Assembly: GCA_905182445.1 (NCBI GenBank)
Contig: CAJJBM010000046.1
Location: 1-33,421 of the forward strand
Length of the DNA: 33,421 nucleotides
Direction of reading: 5' to 3'
Source of the DNA: Pelagibacteraceae bacterium AG-422-B15
GTDB taxonomy: Bacteria > Pseudomonadota > Alphaproteobacteria > Pelagibacterales > AG-422-B15
Positions within the stretch are counted from its first letter, which is position 1. Each line of letters starts with the position of its first letter. Below the pieces are notes generated by a model. It was not told the DNA's origin. It worked only from the letters and a program-made list of their open reading frames with translations, and did not search any database. A program made the position numbers and the translations under genes. Shown here one piece after another: positions 11,830-20,917 of this stretch.

Positions 11830-13164
11830 TTATTTTTTAGGATTTGTATTTCTTGAGAAGGTTTTTTTCTTGTAAGGTTTTTTGAATCCTTCACCACGTG
11901 AATCATCTTTACTAAAAGTTTTTTTCTTGTAAGGTTTTTTGAATCCTTCACCGCGTGAATCATCTTTTCTAAAAGGTTTTTTAAAACCATCATCTTTAGG
12001 TCTAAAACTTCTTGTTTTTTTTCCTGATTTTGCAGTATTTTTTGAATTTTTAGTACTGCCTCTTCCAACTTTGCCCTTTAAGCTAGGATCAAGCATAACT
12101 TGAATTTCGTTCCATTTTGAAAGATCTTTTGGTGATATAAAACTAAGTGCAGAACCTTCTGCTCCAGCTCTGCCAGTTCTTCCCATTCGGTGAATAAAAT
12201 CTTCAGCAAGTTGTGGTAAGTCGTAATTAATAACATTTTCTATGTGCGGAACATCCAATCCACGGGCAGCTATATCCGTTGCAACCAATATTCTAAATTT
12301 TTGGTTACGAAAATCTTTCATAACTTTATCACGTTTACTTTGCCTTAAATTTCCATTTAACGATTGTGATTTAAAACCATCTTTCGATAAATTTTTTGCC
12401 ATCTTATCTGTGCCATGCTTAGTCTTTACAAAAATTAATAATGAACCATTACGTTCATTTACTTGCTCAAGTAATTCTGCATATTTAGCTTCTTGATTAA
12501 TTTTTAAAATATCATGCTTAATATTTGGAGCTACAACATTAGTGGCTCCTACAGATACTCTCTCTGGATTTGTTAAATATTTTGAAGAGAGTCTCTCAAT
12601 TTCTTTTGGAATTGTTGCCGAGAATAATAGTGTTTGTCTTGTTTTTGGAATAAATCTTAAAATGCTATCTATCTGAATACCAAAGCCCATATCTAACATG
12701 CGGTCTGTTTCATCTAAAACTACATAGTTAGTTTGATTTAGTTTTAATGTCTTTCTATCTAAATGATCATTTATTCTACCTGGTGTTCCAACTATAATTC
12801 TTGGTTTTTTCTTAAGTTGCTTAAGTTGACGGGTCATTTGTTCACCACCAATTAAACATGCTGTATTAATATGATTTAAGTCTGATAATAAACTAGTGAT
12901 AACTTCCATTACTTGCTTGGCAAGTTCACGAGTTGGCGTAAGTACTAATGCCATGGATGTATCTGAAGTTAATATTGATTCAATTAATGGAATGCTAAAA
13001 GCTGCTGTTTTACCAGTGCCGGTTTGTGCTGAGCCTAGTATATCTTTTCCTGCCATTGCAAGAGGAATTGCCTGGGCTTGAATAGGAGTTGGCTCTTTAA
13101 AGTTGATTTTTTTTAGGGCCTTATTGAGTCCTTGTGATAGGCTTAAGCCTTCAAAACTGTTCAT
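11830..13164 (-). CDS. DEAD-box ATP-dependent RNA helicase (RhlE-like) with basic repetitive C-terminal tail
   Basis: 444 aa; 'GSAQTGTGKTAAF', 'PTRELAKQV', 'VLDETDRMLDMGF' (DETD variant of DEAD), 'LLFSATIP', 'RGLDVPHIENVINYDLP', 'HRMGRTGRAG'. The C-terminal tail is rich in K/R/G/F. Confidence 0.95.
   Translation of the reverse strand: MNSFEGLSLSQGLNKALKKINFKEPTPIQAQAIPLAMAGKDILGSAQTGTGKTAAFSIPLIESILTSDTSMALVLTPTRELAKQVMEVITSLLSDLNHINTACLIGGEQMTRQLKQLKKKPRIIVGTPGRINDHLDRKTLKLNQTNYVVLDETDRMLDMGFGIQIDSILRFIPKTRQTLLFSATIPKEIERLSSKYLTNPERVSVGATNVVAPNIKHDILKINQEAKYAELLEQVNERNGSLLIFVKTKHGTDKMAKNLSKDGFKSQSLNGNLRQSKRDKVMKDFRNQKFRILVATDIAARGLDVPHIENVINYDLPQLAEDFIHRMGRTGRAGAEGSALSFISPKDLSKWNEIQVMLDPSLKGKVGRGSTKNSKNTAKSGKKTRSFRPKDDGFKKPFRKDDSRGEGFKKPYKKKTFSKDDSRGEGFKKPYKKKTFSRNTNPKK
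11861..11974. repeat. two tandem 57-bp direct repeats (11861-11917, 11918-11974) inside the helicase 3' coding region
   Basis: Copies differ at 2 of 57 positions by hand alignment (cacCACgtg/cacCGCgtg and cttTActa/cttTTcta). They encode KDDSRGEGFKKPYKKKTFS twice (19 aa). Confidence 0.95.
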
Positions 13165-13269
13165 TTAATTAATTGGGGTTTTTTTCTATAAAGTTACGCT
13201 TCTAATAGTCCTAACTCTCATATAACACAAGGATTATAACATTAATTAAAAGATATGGCTTTTTGAGGC

Positions 13270-13297
13270 TTGACATGGAGTTTTATCGCTGGATAAT
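13270..13297 (+). promoter_or_regulatory. candidate sigma70 promoter for the sterol desaturase family operon
   Basis: TTGACA (13270-13275), 16-nt spacer, GATAAT (13292-13297), about 60 nt upstream of the ATG at 13359, in the 194-bp divergent intergenic region. Confidence 0.6.
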
Positions 13298-13358
13298 ACC
13301 GCTAAATATACTATATGAATACTTGTAATTAATTTATCAACTAGCTAGTAATACTATT

Positions 13359-14288
13359 ATGTTTGACGGCACTTTAGGAGCAATTGTAACTTCAAAAATA
13401 CAACTAATTGTTATCCCATTATATCTATCATTTATTCTATTAGAATCAATTCTTATAAGATATTTTAAGGCTCACGGCTCTACTGACGCGAAAGAAAGTT
13501 TATTCAATATTTCTATAGGTATTATGAGTGTGCCGGTAAACTTGTTAAGTTTATTTATAACTGCTGGGGCATTAACATGGGCTAGTCAGTATCAAATAAC
13601 AATTATTCCTCTAACAATATCAACTCTTGTTATTTGTTTTATACTAGATGATTTGAGATTTTATATTCACCACAGAATATGTCATCGATTTAGATGGCAA
13701 TGGGGAATGCATAATACGCATCACTCATCAGAAAGATTTGGCCTAGCTGTTGCACTTAGACAAAGCTGGACAAAACATTTTACAGGAACAATGATGCTAA
13801 AGATTCCACTTGTTCTAATTGGTTTTGACCCAATAATAGTTGTATTTTGTGGAGTACTTAATGCCACTTATCAATTCTTTTGTCATACCGAAACAATAAA
13901 AAAATTACCTTCGTGGTATGAGGCAATATTTAACACACCATCTCATCATAGAGTGCATCATGGTAAAAATCCTCAATACTTAGATGCAAATTATGCAGGC
14001 ACTTTAATTATATGGGACAAAATATTTGGAACTTTTGTAGCAGAAGATGAAGAAGATTTGCCAGAGTATGGACTAGTAAGTCCAATGAAAACTTTTAATC
14101 CCTTCAAGGTAGTTTTTATTGAATATATAAATATATTTAAAGATGTATTTGGAAAAGGATTAACTTTAGTACAAAGAATATTATACTTATTTGGTCCTCC
14201 TGGATGGTCACATGATGGAAGTAGATTAATGTCTACAGACATAAAAGCTGAATATTATAAAGAGCAAAGCCTTAAAAAAAGTAAGTAA
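13359..14288 (+). CDS. sterol desaturase / fatty acid hydroxylase superfamily membrane di-iron protein
   Basis: 309 aa; His-box pattern 'HHRICHRF...HNTHHSSERFG...HTETIKKL...NTPSHHRVHHG' plus hydrophobic N-terminal segments. Confidence 0.92.
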   Translation: MFDGTLGAIVTSKIQLIVIPLYLSFILLESILIRYFKAHGSTDAKESLFNISIGIMSVPVNLLSLFITAGALTWASQYQITIIPLTISTLVICFILDDLRFYIHHRICHRFRWQWGMHNTHHSSERFGLAVALRQSWTKHFTGTMMLKIPLVLIGFDPIIVVFCGVLNATYQFFCHTETIKKLPSWYEAIFNTPSHHRVHHGKNPQYLDANYAGTLIIWDKIFGTFVAEDEEDLPEYGLVSPMKTFNPFKVVFIEYINIFKDVFGKGLTLVQRILYLFGPPGWSHDGSRLMSTDIKAEYYKEQSLKKSK

Positions 14289-14887
14289 TGCTTCCTGCCC
14301 ATTACGCATTAACTGAAATATTAATTGTTATAGCAACCTATTTCTCAGTTAGAAAACTTCTAATTGATAAAAACTATTATGCGGCTATTGGCATATTCCT
14401 AATTGGTCTAACTGCTTGCATAGGGGCAATAAGATTTGGTATTATAAGCACAGATTTTATGACTTATCTAAATAAAATTTTAGCTGTGTTGACAGGAATA
14501 CTAGCTCTGTCTCTAATAAGTATACAAATAATAAGCAATTCTATTTCTAAAAAATTAGCACGCTTATTACTAGTTCTGTCAATATTTACATTTCTGTCAT
14601 TATTTATTTGGACTCAACCAATATTAAAATTAGCTTTATTGTTCATATGGTCATTTACTGCAGTAATATTAACTTTTCAAATGTCTCAAAAGTCTATTTC
14701 TATAAAGTTTTTAAAGTCTTTAACAATGTCAATTCTGTTAATTGCTTTTTTAGCTTTAAGTAAAAAAATTGGTCTAATAACTGACTATGTTTCTCCTTCA
14801 CTTAGTTTTCATGCCTATCATATATTGATAGCTTTGTGGGTATTCTTAATTAATTATTCAATAAGTCAAAAAAGTACTCATCAATAA
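14288..14887 (+). CDS. hypothetical multi-pass integral membrane protein
   Basis: 199 aa, with about 6 hydrophobic segments by eye. The start overlaps the upstream stop (TAATG, 14286-14290), indicating translational coupling with the hydroxylase gene. No family recognised. Confidence 0.8.
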   Translation: MLPAHYALTEILIVIATYFSVRKLLIDKNYYAAIGIFLIGLTACIGAIRFGIISTDFMTYLNKILAVLTGILALSLISIQIISNSISKKLARLLLVLSIFTFLSLFIWTQPILKLALLFIWSFTAVILTFQMSQKSISIKFLKSLTMSILLIAFLALSKKIGLITDYVSPSLSFHAYHILIALWVFLINYSISQKSTHQ

Positions 14888-14916
14888 TTAATTTAAAATT
14901 AGTTAAAGTTTTAACT

Positions 14917-14949
14917 AAAAAACCCCATCTTATAAGACGGGGTTTTTTT
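14917..14949 (+). terminator. intrinsic terminator after the sterol desaturase operon (near-symmetric, possibly bidirectional)
   Basis: AAAAAACCCC-A-TCTTATAAGA-C-GGGGTTTTTTT: GC stem plus U-tract 30 nt after the stop. The single A-C mismatch becomes a G-U pair in the minus-strand transcript. Confidence 0.8.
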
Positions 14950-15009
14950 ATTTCGGCATTTGCCTAATATTGATTTAAAATCAATTTTTTTAAATATTTG
15001 TTTTGAAAT

Positions 15010-15201
15010 AGTTGTGGACACTACCCCAGCTTATGCTGGTGGATTCATCTTTTTAACCTCCACGTTATCATCAAGAATATGATAGCAGTAATTAGATGAA
15101 GGGGTAATAAAAAAGGCTCTTAAAAAAAGAGCCCTTAACACGATGATAACGTGAATTGAACGTAAACTATTGATTTAAATGTTTTTTGCAACATTTTTTT
15201 T
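15010..15201 (+). ncRNA. candidate structured RNA or structured repeat-derived intergenic element (strand uncertain, + favoured)
   Basis: Nested complementary arms: ACCCC 15023-15027 / GGGGT 15101-15105; TTCATCT 15044-15050 / AGATGAA 15094-15100; GTTATCAT 15064-15071 / ATGATAGC 15079-15086 (one G-U on +). Competing perfect 12-bp pairing CACGTTATCATC 15061-15072 / GATGATAACGTG 15142-15153. Terminator-like hairpin AAATGTT-TTTTGC-AACATTT plus T-run at 15177-15201. Confidence 0.35.
15106..15133 (-). terminator. intrinsic terminator of the minus-strand lpd/suc transcript
   Basis: Minus strand reads GGCTCTT-TTTTT-AAGAGCC-TTTTTTATT, downstream of the lpd stop at 15262. Confidence 0.75.
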
Positions 15202-15261
15202 AATAAAAAAGCACTTAAAAGTCTAAAAATACTTAAAAATAGGACTTTTTTTATAAGTTAA

Positions 15262-16656
15262 TTATATGTGGATTGCGCGTTTTTCAACATTTAATGCCGC
15301 TTCTTTTATCGATTCGGTCAAAGTTGGATGAGCATGGCATGTGCGAGCTATATCTTCAGACGAAGCACCAAACTCCATTGCTAGAGCAAGTTCAGCTATC
15401 ATGTTCCCAACATCAGCACCAATCATATGCACGCCAAGAACTTTGTCTGATGATGCATCAGATAATATTTTTACAAAGCCTGCTGTTTTATGCATAACTT
15501 TTGCTTTCGCATTTGCAGTAAAAGGAAATTTTCCAACTTTATAAGTAATATTAGCAGACTTTAACTCTTCTTCGGTTTTACCAACCGACGCTACCTCTGG
15601 TGATGTATATATTACTGATGGAATTGTATTAAAGTTAACATGTCCTGCTTGACCAACAATAAGCTCTGCTAATGCTGTTCCTTCTTCGGATGCTTTGTGT
15701 GCTAACATAGGCCCTTGTTTGCAGTCTCCAATAGCAAAAATATTTTTAACTGAAGTCTGGAAATTATTCTCAGTTATAATAAATCCTTTATCATCAGTCT
15801 TAACTCCAATTCCTTCTAAATTTAATCCAAATGTGTATGGCTTTCTACCAATAGAAATTAGTACTTTATCGCAACTAATTTCTGATGCTTGTCCCTGCTG
15901 TGTTTCAATTGCAATATACAATTTATCATTTTTTTTATTAATTTTTTTAAAGGCAGTTGATAGTTTAAAATCAATTCCTTGTTTAATTAAAATTTTTTGA
16001 AACTGATTTGAGATTTCGTTATCCATATTTGGAACAATTCTATCTGCATATTCAATAACAGTAACTTTTGATCCAAGGCGTGACCAAACTGAACCCATTT
16101 CTAATCCAATGTAACCCCCACCAACTACAACAAGTTCATCTGGAACTTTATCTAAGCTTAATGCGCCAGTTGAACTAAGAATATCTTTCTCATCAATTAT
16201 AACATCTTTAGGAACTGAGACCTCAGAACCAGTTGCTAGTACAATATTTTTTCCACTTATGATTTGATCCGCATCATCATTTAATATCGTTACTTCATTT
16301 TCACCTGTTATTTTTCCAAAACCTTTAATATGAGTTATTTTATTTTTTTTGAATAAAAACTGAATTCCATCTGTTAGCTCTGTAACAGACTGATCTTTGG
16401 ACTTCATCATCTGTGATAAGTCTAATTTAACATTGTCTATATTGATCCCCATATCGCCATAATGCTTCGTATCACTAAATATTTGAGAAGCGTGTAATAA
16501 AGATTTTGATGGTATACAACCGATATTTAAGCAAGTGCCGCCTAAGGTTTTTCTTTTTTCGATGCAGCAAACTTTTAAGCCTAGTTGGGCTGCCCTTATC
16601 GCACAGACATAGCCCCCAGGACCGCTTCCAATTATGATGAGATCAAATTGTTCCAT
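15262..16656 (-). CDS. lpd: dihydrolipoyl dehydrogenase (E3)
   Basis: 464 aa; 'IIGSGPGGYVCAIRAAQLGLKVCCIEKRKTLGGTCLNIGCIPSKSLLHAS', 'VVVGGGYIGLEMGSVWSRLGSKVTVIE', C-terminal 'CHAHPTLTESIKEAAL'. Adjacent to sucB. Confidence 0.98.
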   Translation of the reverse strand: MEQFDLIIIGSGPGGYVCAIRAAQLGLKVCCIEKRKTLGGTCLNIGCIPSKSLLHASQIFSDTKHYGDMGINIDNVKLDLSQMMKSKDQSVTELTDGIQFLFKKNKITHIKGFGKITGENEVTILNDDADQIISGKNIVLATGSEVSVPKDVIIDEKDILSSTGALSLDKVPDELVVVGGGYIGLEMGSVWSRLGSKVTVIEYADRIVPNMDNEISNQFQKILIKQGIDFKLSTAFKKINKKNDKLYIAIETQQGQASEISCDKVLISIGRKPYTFGLNLEGIGVKTDDKGFIITENNFQTSVKNIFAIGDCKQGPMLAHKASEEGTALAELIVGQAGHVNFNTIPSVIYTSPEVASVGKTEEELKSANITYKVGKFPFTANAKAKVMHKTAGFVKILSDASSDKVLGVHMIGADVGNMIAELALAMEFGASSEDIARTCHAHPTLTESIKEAALNVEKRAIHI

Positions 16657-16658
16657 AA

Positions 16659-17897
16659 TTAAACACTCAGTAAGATTCTTCTGGGGTCTTCTAAACTTTC
16701 TTTAACTCGAACTAGAAATGTTACTGCTGCTTTTCCATCTATCAGCCTATGATCATATGATAGTGCTAAATACATCATTGGTCTGACAACAACTTCTCCA
16801 TCTATTGCAATTGGTCTTTCTTGAATCTTATGCATACCAAGAACTCCTGCCTGTGGAGGATTAATTATTGGAGTAGACATTAACGAACCATAAACTCCAC
16901 CATTAGATATTGTAAAAGTTCCATCTTGCATGTCACTAATACTTAATTTTCCATCCCTTGCTTTTTTACCAAGATTTGAAATTTCTTTTTCAATTTCTGC
17001 TACTGTCAATTGATCTGCATTTCTAACAACTGGAACAACTAAGCCTTGATCAGTTCCTACTGCAACACCGATATTATAATAATTTTTGTAAATAATATCG
17101 TCATTTTCTATCTCTGCATTTACTTCAGGTATTTCTTTTAGTGCTGTAATGCATGCTTTAACAAAAAAAGACATAAAGCCAAGTTTAACTCCATGTTTCT
17201 TTTCAAAGAATTCTTTATATTCACTTCTTACTTTAATTAGCTCTGACATATCTACTTCATTAAAAGTAGTTAAGATTGCCGCAGTATTTTGTGCATCTTT
17301 TAACCTCTTAGCAATAGTTTTCCTTAAACGAGACATGGTTACTCGTTCAGTCAATTTATTGTTACTAGTGGATTTTAAATTTATGGTAGTTTCAACTTTA
17401 GTAGATTGAGAAGACAAAGAATTAAGAGCGTCTTCTTTTGTAATTCTTCCATTTTTGCCAGAAGGTGAGATTTCATTAATATTAATATTATTTTCAGAAA
17501 CTATTTTTCTGACTGCTGGAGAAAGATCATTAGATACTGAAATTGATTCTATTTTGTCCTCAATTTTTTCAGGCTCTATAGGTTTAGTTGCTTCAACTGC
17601 TGGTGTTTCAATAATTACTTCTTTTTTAACTGGAGCTTCAGTTTTCTTTTCAGCAGCAGCGCCCTCAATAATTGTACCTAATATAGCTCCAACCTCAACT
17701 GTATCACCATCATTTACTTTAATTTCACTAAGTTGTCCTGTAACCGGAGCTGGAACTTCTAAGGTGACTTTGTCTGTTTCTAATTCTAACAAAGGTTCAT
17801 CAATAGTTACAGATTCACCAATATTTTTATACCATCGAGCAATAGTTGCCTCTGTTACAGATTCTCCTAACGATGGTACTTTTATATCTATGCTCAT
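16659..17897 (-). CDS. sucB: 2-oxoglutarate dehydrogenase E2, dihydrolipoamide succinyltransferase
   Basis: 412 aa; lipoyl domain '[14 protein letters not shown]', E3-binding domain '[33 protein letters not shown]', catalytic '[32 protein letters not shown]'. Confidence 0.97.
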   Translation of the reverse strand: MSIDIKVPSLGESVTEATIARWYKNIGESVTIDEPLLELETDKVTLEVPAPVTGQLSEIKVNDGDTVEVGAILGTIIEGAAAEKKTEAPVKKEVIIETPAVEATKPIEPEKIEDKIESISVSNDLSPAVRKIVSENNININEISPSGKNGRITKEDALNSLSSQSTKVETTINLKSTSNNKLTERVTMSRLRKTIAKRLKDAQNTAAILTTFNEVDMSELIKVRSEYKEFFEKKHGVKLGFMSFFVKACITALKEIPEVNAEIENDDIIYKNYYNIGVAVGTDQGLVVPVVRNADQLTVAEIEKEISNLGKKARDGKLSISDMQDGTFTISNGGVYGSLMSTPIINPPQAGVLGMHKIQERPIAIDGEVVVRPMMYLALSYDHRLIDGKAAVTFLVRVKESLEDPRRILLSV

Positions 17898-17915
17898 ATT
17901 TTTTATTATATGTCT

Positions 17916-20861
17916 TTATACGCTTAAAGCCGAGTCAATCAACATTTTTTGCTGCTTTTGATGCTTGCTCATTAAACCTGTAGCTGTAGATGCAGCAGGA
18001 GACCTTCCTACATATTTTATCTTATTTTTTTGACATCTAGCCTTAGTAAGACACCAGTTAATATATCTTTCCATAGTGTTCCAAGGTCCCATATTTTTTG
18101 GCTCTTCTTGACACCAAACAAAATCAGCATTTTTAAATCTAGAAATTATTGGTGTTAGGGCTTTGGCTGGAAATGGATATAGTTGCTCTAGTCTAATAAT
18201 ATAAATATCCAATTTTTTAGAATTATCTCTTTCTAAAGTTAGGTCATAGTAAACTTTACCTGAACAAAGAATTACTTTTTTAATTTTATCATCTTCATTT
18301 AGAGATTGCTCTCTATCTTTTGTCTCACTATCATCTAAAAGTACTCTATGAAAAGTGTCATCAGTAAAATCTTCAATTTTAGAAGTACACTGTTTGTGCC
18401 TTAATAATGATTTTGGTGTAAACATGATCAAAGGTTTTCTAAAGTCTCTTAACAATTGACGCCTTAAAATATGAAAATAATTTGCGGGAGTCGTACAGTT
18501 TGCAACGATCATATTTTCTTCTGCACAAAGCTGTAAATAACGCTCTATTCTAGCAGAGGAGTGTTCGGGCCCTTGACCTTCATAGCCATGTGGAAGTAAT
18601 AAAACTAACCCACTCATTCTTAGCCACTTCGCTTCACCTGGTGCTATAAATTGATCTATCTGCACTTGAGCACCATTTGCAAAATCTCCAAATTGTGCTT
18701 CCCACAAGACTAATGCACTAGGATAGTCTAATGAATACCCATACTCATATCCGAGAATAGCAGCTTCAGATAAAAAACTATCTATACCCTCATATCTTGC
18801 TTGCTTATCACTGATATTATTTAAAGGTATATATCTTTCTTCTGTTTCCTGGTCCACAAGAGCTGAATGTCTATGACTAAATGTTCCTCTGATACTATCT
18901 TGGCCAACTAGTCTTACTGGGAAACCTTCCTCTAAAAGAGAACCAAATGCTAAGGCTTCTGCTGTGGCCCAATCAACTCCTTCACCAGAATCGATCATAT
19001 TTTTTCTATTGCCAAAAATTCTCGCAAGAGTTTTATGTATATTAAGACTTTCTGGGTAAGAAGTAACTTTTGATCCTATATTCTTAAAATCACTTTTGGA
19101 AATTGAGGTTGGAATTTTACGCTTACTCCCTCTTGATGATTTCATATTTGCCCAAAAGCCATCCAACCAATCTGCTTTATTAGGCTTAAATGATTTTGCA
19201 GCTTCGAACTCACTGTCTAAATGCTTAATAAAATCTGATTTCATATTCAAAACTTTATTGTTATCAAAAAGTTTCTCATTTATAACTTTTTCTGCATAGG
19301 TATCAGCTACCGATTTATGAGATTTAATTTTTTTATACATTAATGGCTGAGTAAATGTTGGATCATCTCCCTCATTATGGCCAAAGCGTCTGTAACAGAA
19401 AACATCGAGTACTACGTCTTTATTAAATTTTTGCCTGAACTCTGTTGCTACTCTTGCCGCATAAATTACAGCCTCACAATCATCTCCATTAACATGTAAA
19501 ATAGGTGCATTAATAAATTTAGCTACATCAGATGGATAAGGTGATGATCTTGCAAAACTTGGGCTTGTAGTAAAACCAATCTGATTATTTACTATGATAT
19601 GAATTGTGCCACCTGTCTTATGTCCCCTTAATCCTGATAACGCAAAACATTCAGCTACAATTCCTTGGCCTGCAAAAGCCGCGTCACCATGAAGAAGTAT
19701 TGGCATAACAGCAGTAAATGACTCTTGAATGGTCTTGCCTTTATCAGTTCTTAAGTGAGCTTGTTTGGCTCTTACCCTGCCTAACACAACTGGATCCACC
19801 GCCTCTAAATGGGATGGGTTTGCTGTTAAAGAAATATGGACTTTATTATCATCAAAAATTCTATCAGAAGAAGTTCCTAGGTGATATTTTACATCACCTG
19901 ATCCAGCAACATCTTCTGGCATAATTGAACCACCAGCAAACTCATGAAAAATTTCTTGATATGCTTTTCCCATAACAGATGCCAATATACCAAGCCTTCC
20001 CCTATGAGGCATACCAATGACTATTTCTGAAACACCTAGCTGGCCACCTTTTTTTATAATCTGTTCCATTGCAGGAATAACTGTTTCGGCTCCGTCTAAG
20101 CCAAATCTCTTAGTTCCAACAAATTTTTTATGTAAATATTTCTCAAATCCTTCTGCTTCAATCAATTTTTTTAAAATAAATTCTTTACCTAAATCAGTAA
20201 ATGTAATTTCTTTATCTTTTCCTTCGATTCTTTTTTGCAACCAACTCTTTTCTTCAGGATCACTTATGTGCATAAATTCAATACCAACAGTAGAGCAGTA
20301 AGTACGATTTAATATTTCTAAAATTTCTTTTAAAGTTGCAAATTCTAAACCTAAAACATTATCTAAAAATATTTGACGATCCATATCTTCAGAATTAAAA
20401 CCATACGTTTCTGGTTTAAGCTCAGTATGTTCATTTTGTTTTACTAAACCCAGAGGATCTAGATTTGCTTTTAGATGTCCTCTAATTCTATATGCGCGTA
20501 TCATCATAATTGCGCGTATAGAGTCTAAGGTAGCGCTTCTTGCAGTTACTTCATCAGAATTAAATGCTGTAAAAGATTTTACTTCATTCTCATATAACTT
20601 AACTTCTTCAGGCCAGTTTCCATCAATTGCTGATACTAAATCACCGTTATTAGGTTTTATTTTGCTATATTCTGACCAACTTGCATTTCTTGAATCTCCT
20701 GCAGATTTATCATTAATTCCAGAGAAAAAAATCTGCCAGTCCGCTGGCACACTAATAGGATTGATTAAGTATTTTTCATACATTTGCTCAATAAATGCAC
20801 TGTTTGTCCCATGCAAAAATGAAGTTTTTTCAAAAATTTTGTTATCGGGTAGTTTTGACAT
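17916..20861 (-). CDS. sucA: 2-oxoglutarate dehydrogenase E1
   Basis: 981 aa; 'GMPHRGRLGILASVMGKAYQEIFHEFAG', 'YHLGTSSDR', 'GDAAFAGQGIVAECFALSGLRGHKTGGTIHIIVNNQIGFTT', 'LPHGYEGQGPEHSSARIERYLQLC'. Confidence 0.98.
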   Translation of the reverse strand: MSKLPDNKIFEKTSFLHGTNSAFIEQMYEKYLINPISVPADWQIFFSGINDKSAGDSRNASWSEYSKIKPNNGDLVSAIDGNWPEEVKLYENEVKSFTAFNSDEVTARSATLDSIRAIMMIRAYRIRGHLKANLDPLGLVKQNEHTELKPETYGFNSEDMDRQIFLDNVLGLEFATLKEILEILNRTYCSTVGIEFMHISDPEEKSWLQKRIEGKDKEITFTDLGKEFILKKLIEAEGFEKYLHKKFVGTKRFGLDGAETVIPAMEQIIKKGGQLGVSEIVIGMPHRGRLGILASVMGKAYQEIFHEFAGGSIMPEDVAGSGDVKYHLGTSSDRIFDDNKVHISLTANPSHLEAVDPVVLGRVRAKQAHLRTDKGKTIQESFTAVMPILLHGDAAFAGQGIVAECFALSGLRGHKTGGTIHIIVNNQIGFTTSPSFARSSPYPSDVAKFINAPILHVNGDDCEAVIYAARVATEFRQKFNKDVVLDVFCYRRFGHNEGDDPTFTQPLMYKKIKSHKSVADTYAEKVINEKLFDNNKVLNMKSDFIKHLDSEFEAAKSFKPNKADWLDGFWANMKSSRGSKRKIPTSISKSDFKNIGSKVTSYPESLNIHKTLARIFGNRKNMIDSGEGVDWATAEALAFGSLLEEGFPVRLVGQDSIRGTFSHRHSALVDQETEERYIPLNNISDKQARYEGIDSFLSEAAILGYEYGYSLDYPSALVLWEAQFGDFANGAQVQIDQFIAPGEAKWLRMSGLVLLLPHGYEGQGPEHSSARIERYLQLCAEENMIVANCTTPANYFHILRRQLLRDFRKPLIMFTPKSLLRHKQCTSKIEDFTDDTFHRVLLDDSETKDREQSLNEDDKIKKVILCSGKVYYDLTLERDNSKKLDIYIIRLEQLYPFPAKALTPIISRFKNADFVWCQEEPKNMGPWNTMERYINWCLTKARCQKNKIKYVGRSPAASTATGLMSKHQKQQKMLIDSALSV

Positions 20862-20917
20862 TTATTTATTTATTTAATATATTTCATTTTAGGCTGAATT
20901 AAACCTATAGAAAATAA

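Noticed and set aside
11826-12068. 80-aa minus-strand ORF with repeats (MIHxVKDSKNLTRKK)
   Set aside because: Alternative-frame reading of the helicase C-terminal DNA repeat; the helicase frame is clearly the coding one.
15061-15153. Possible MITE defined by 12-bp terminal inverted repeats
   Set aside because: The flanks (ACCTC / AATTG) show no target-site duplication and the interior includes the lpd-side terminator; kept only as a structured-element candidate.
15010-15160. tRNA, tmRNA, 6S or SRP RNA in the lpd-downstream spacer
   Set aside because: No T-arm/anticodon cloverleaf, no tmRNA tag/acceptor pieces, no SRP tetraloop consensus and no convincing 6S long-hairpin with central bubble seen by eye.
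17455-17961. 168-aa plus-strand ORF opposite sucB, extending into the sucA end
   Set aside because: Antisense shadow of the lipoyl/linker region of sucB; low-complexity S/T/I composition and no motif.
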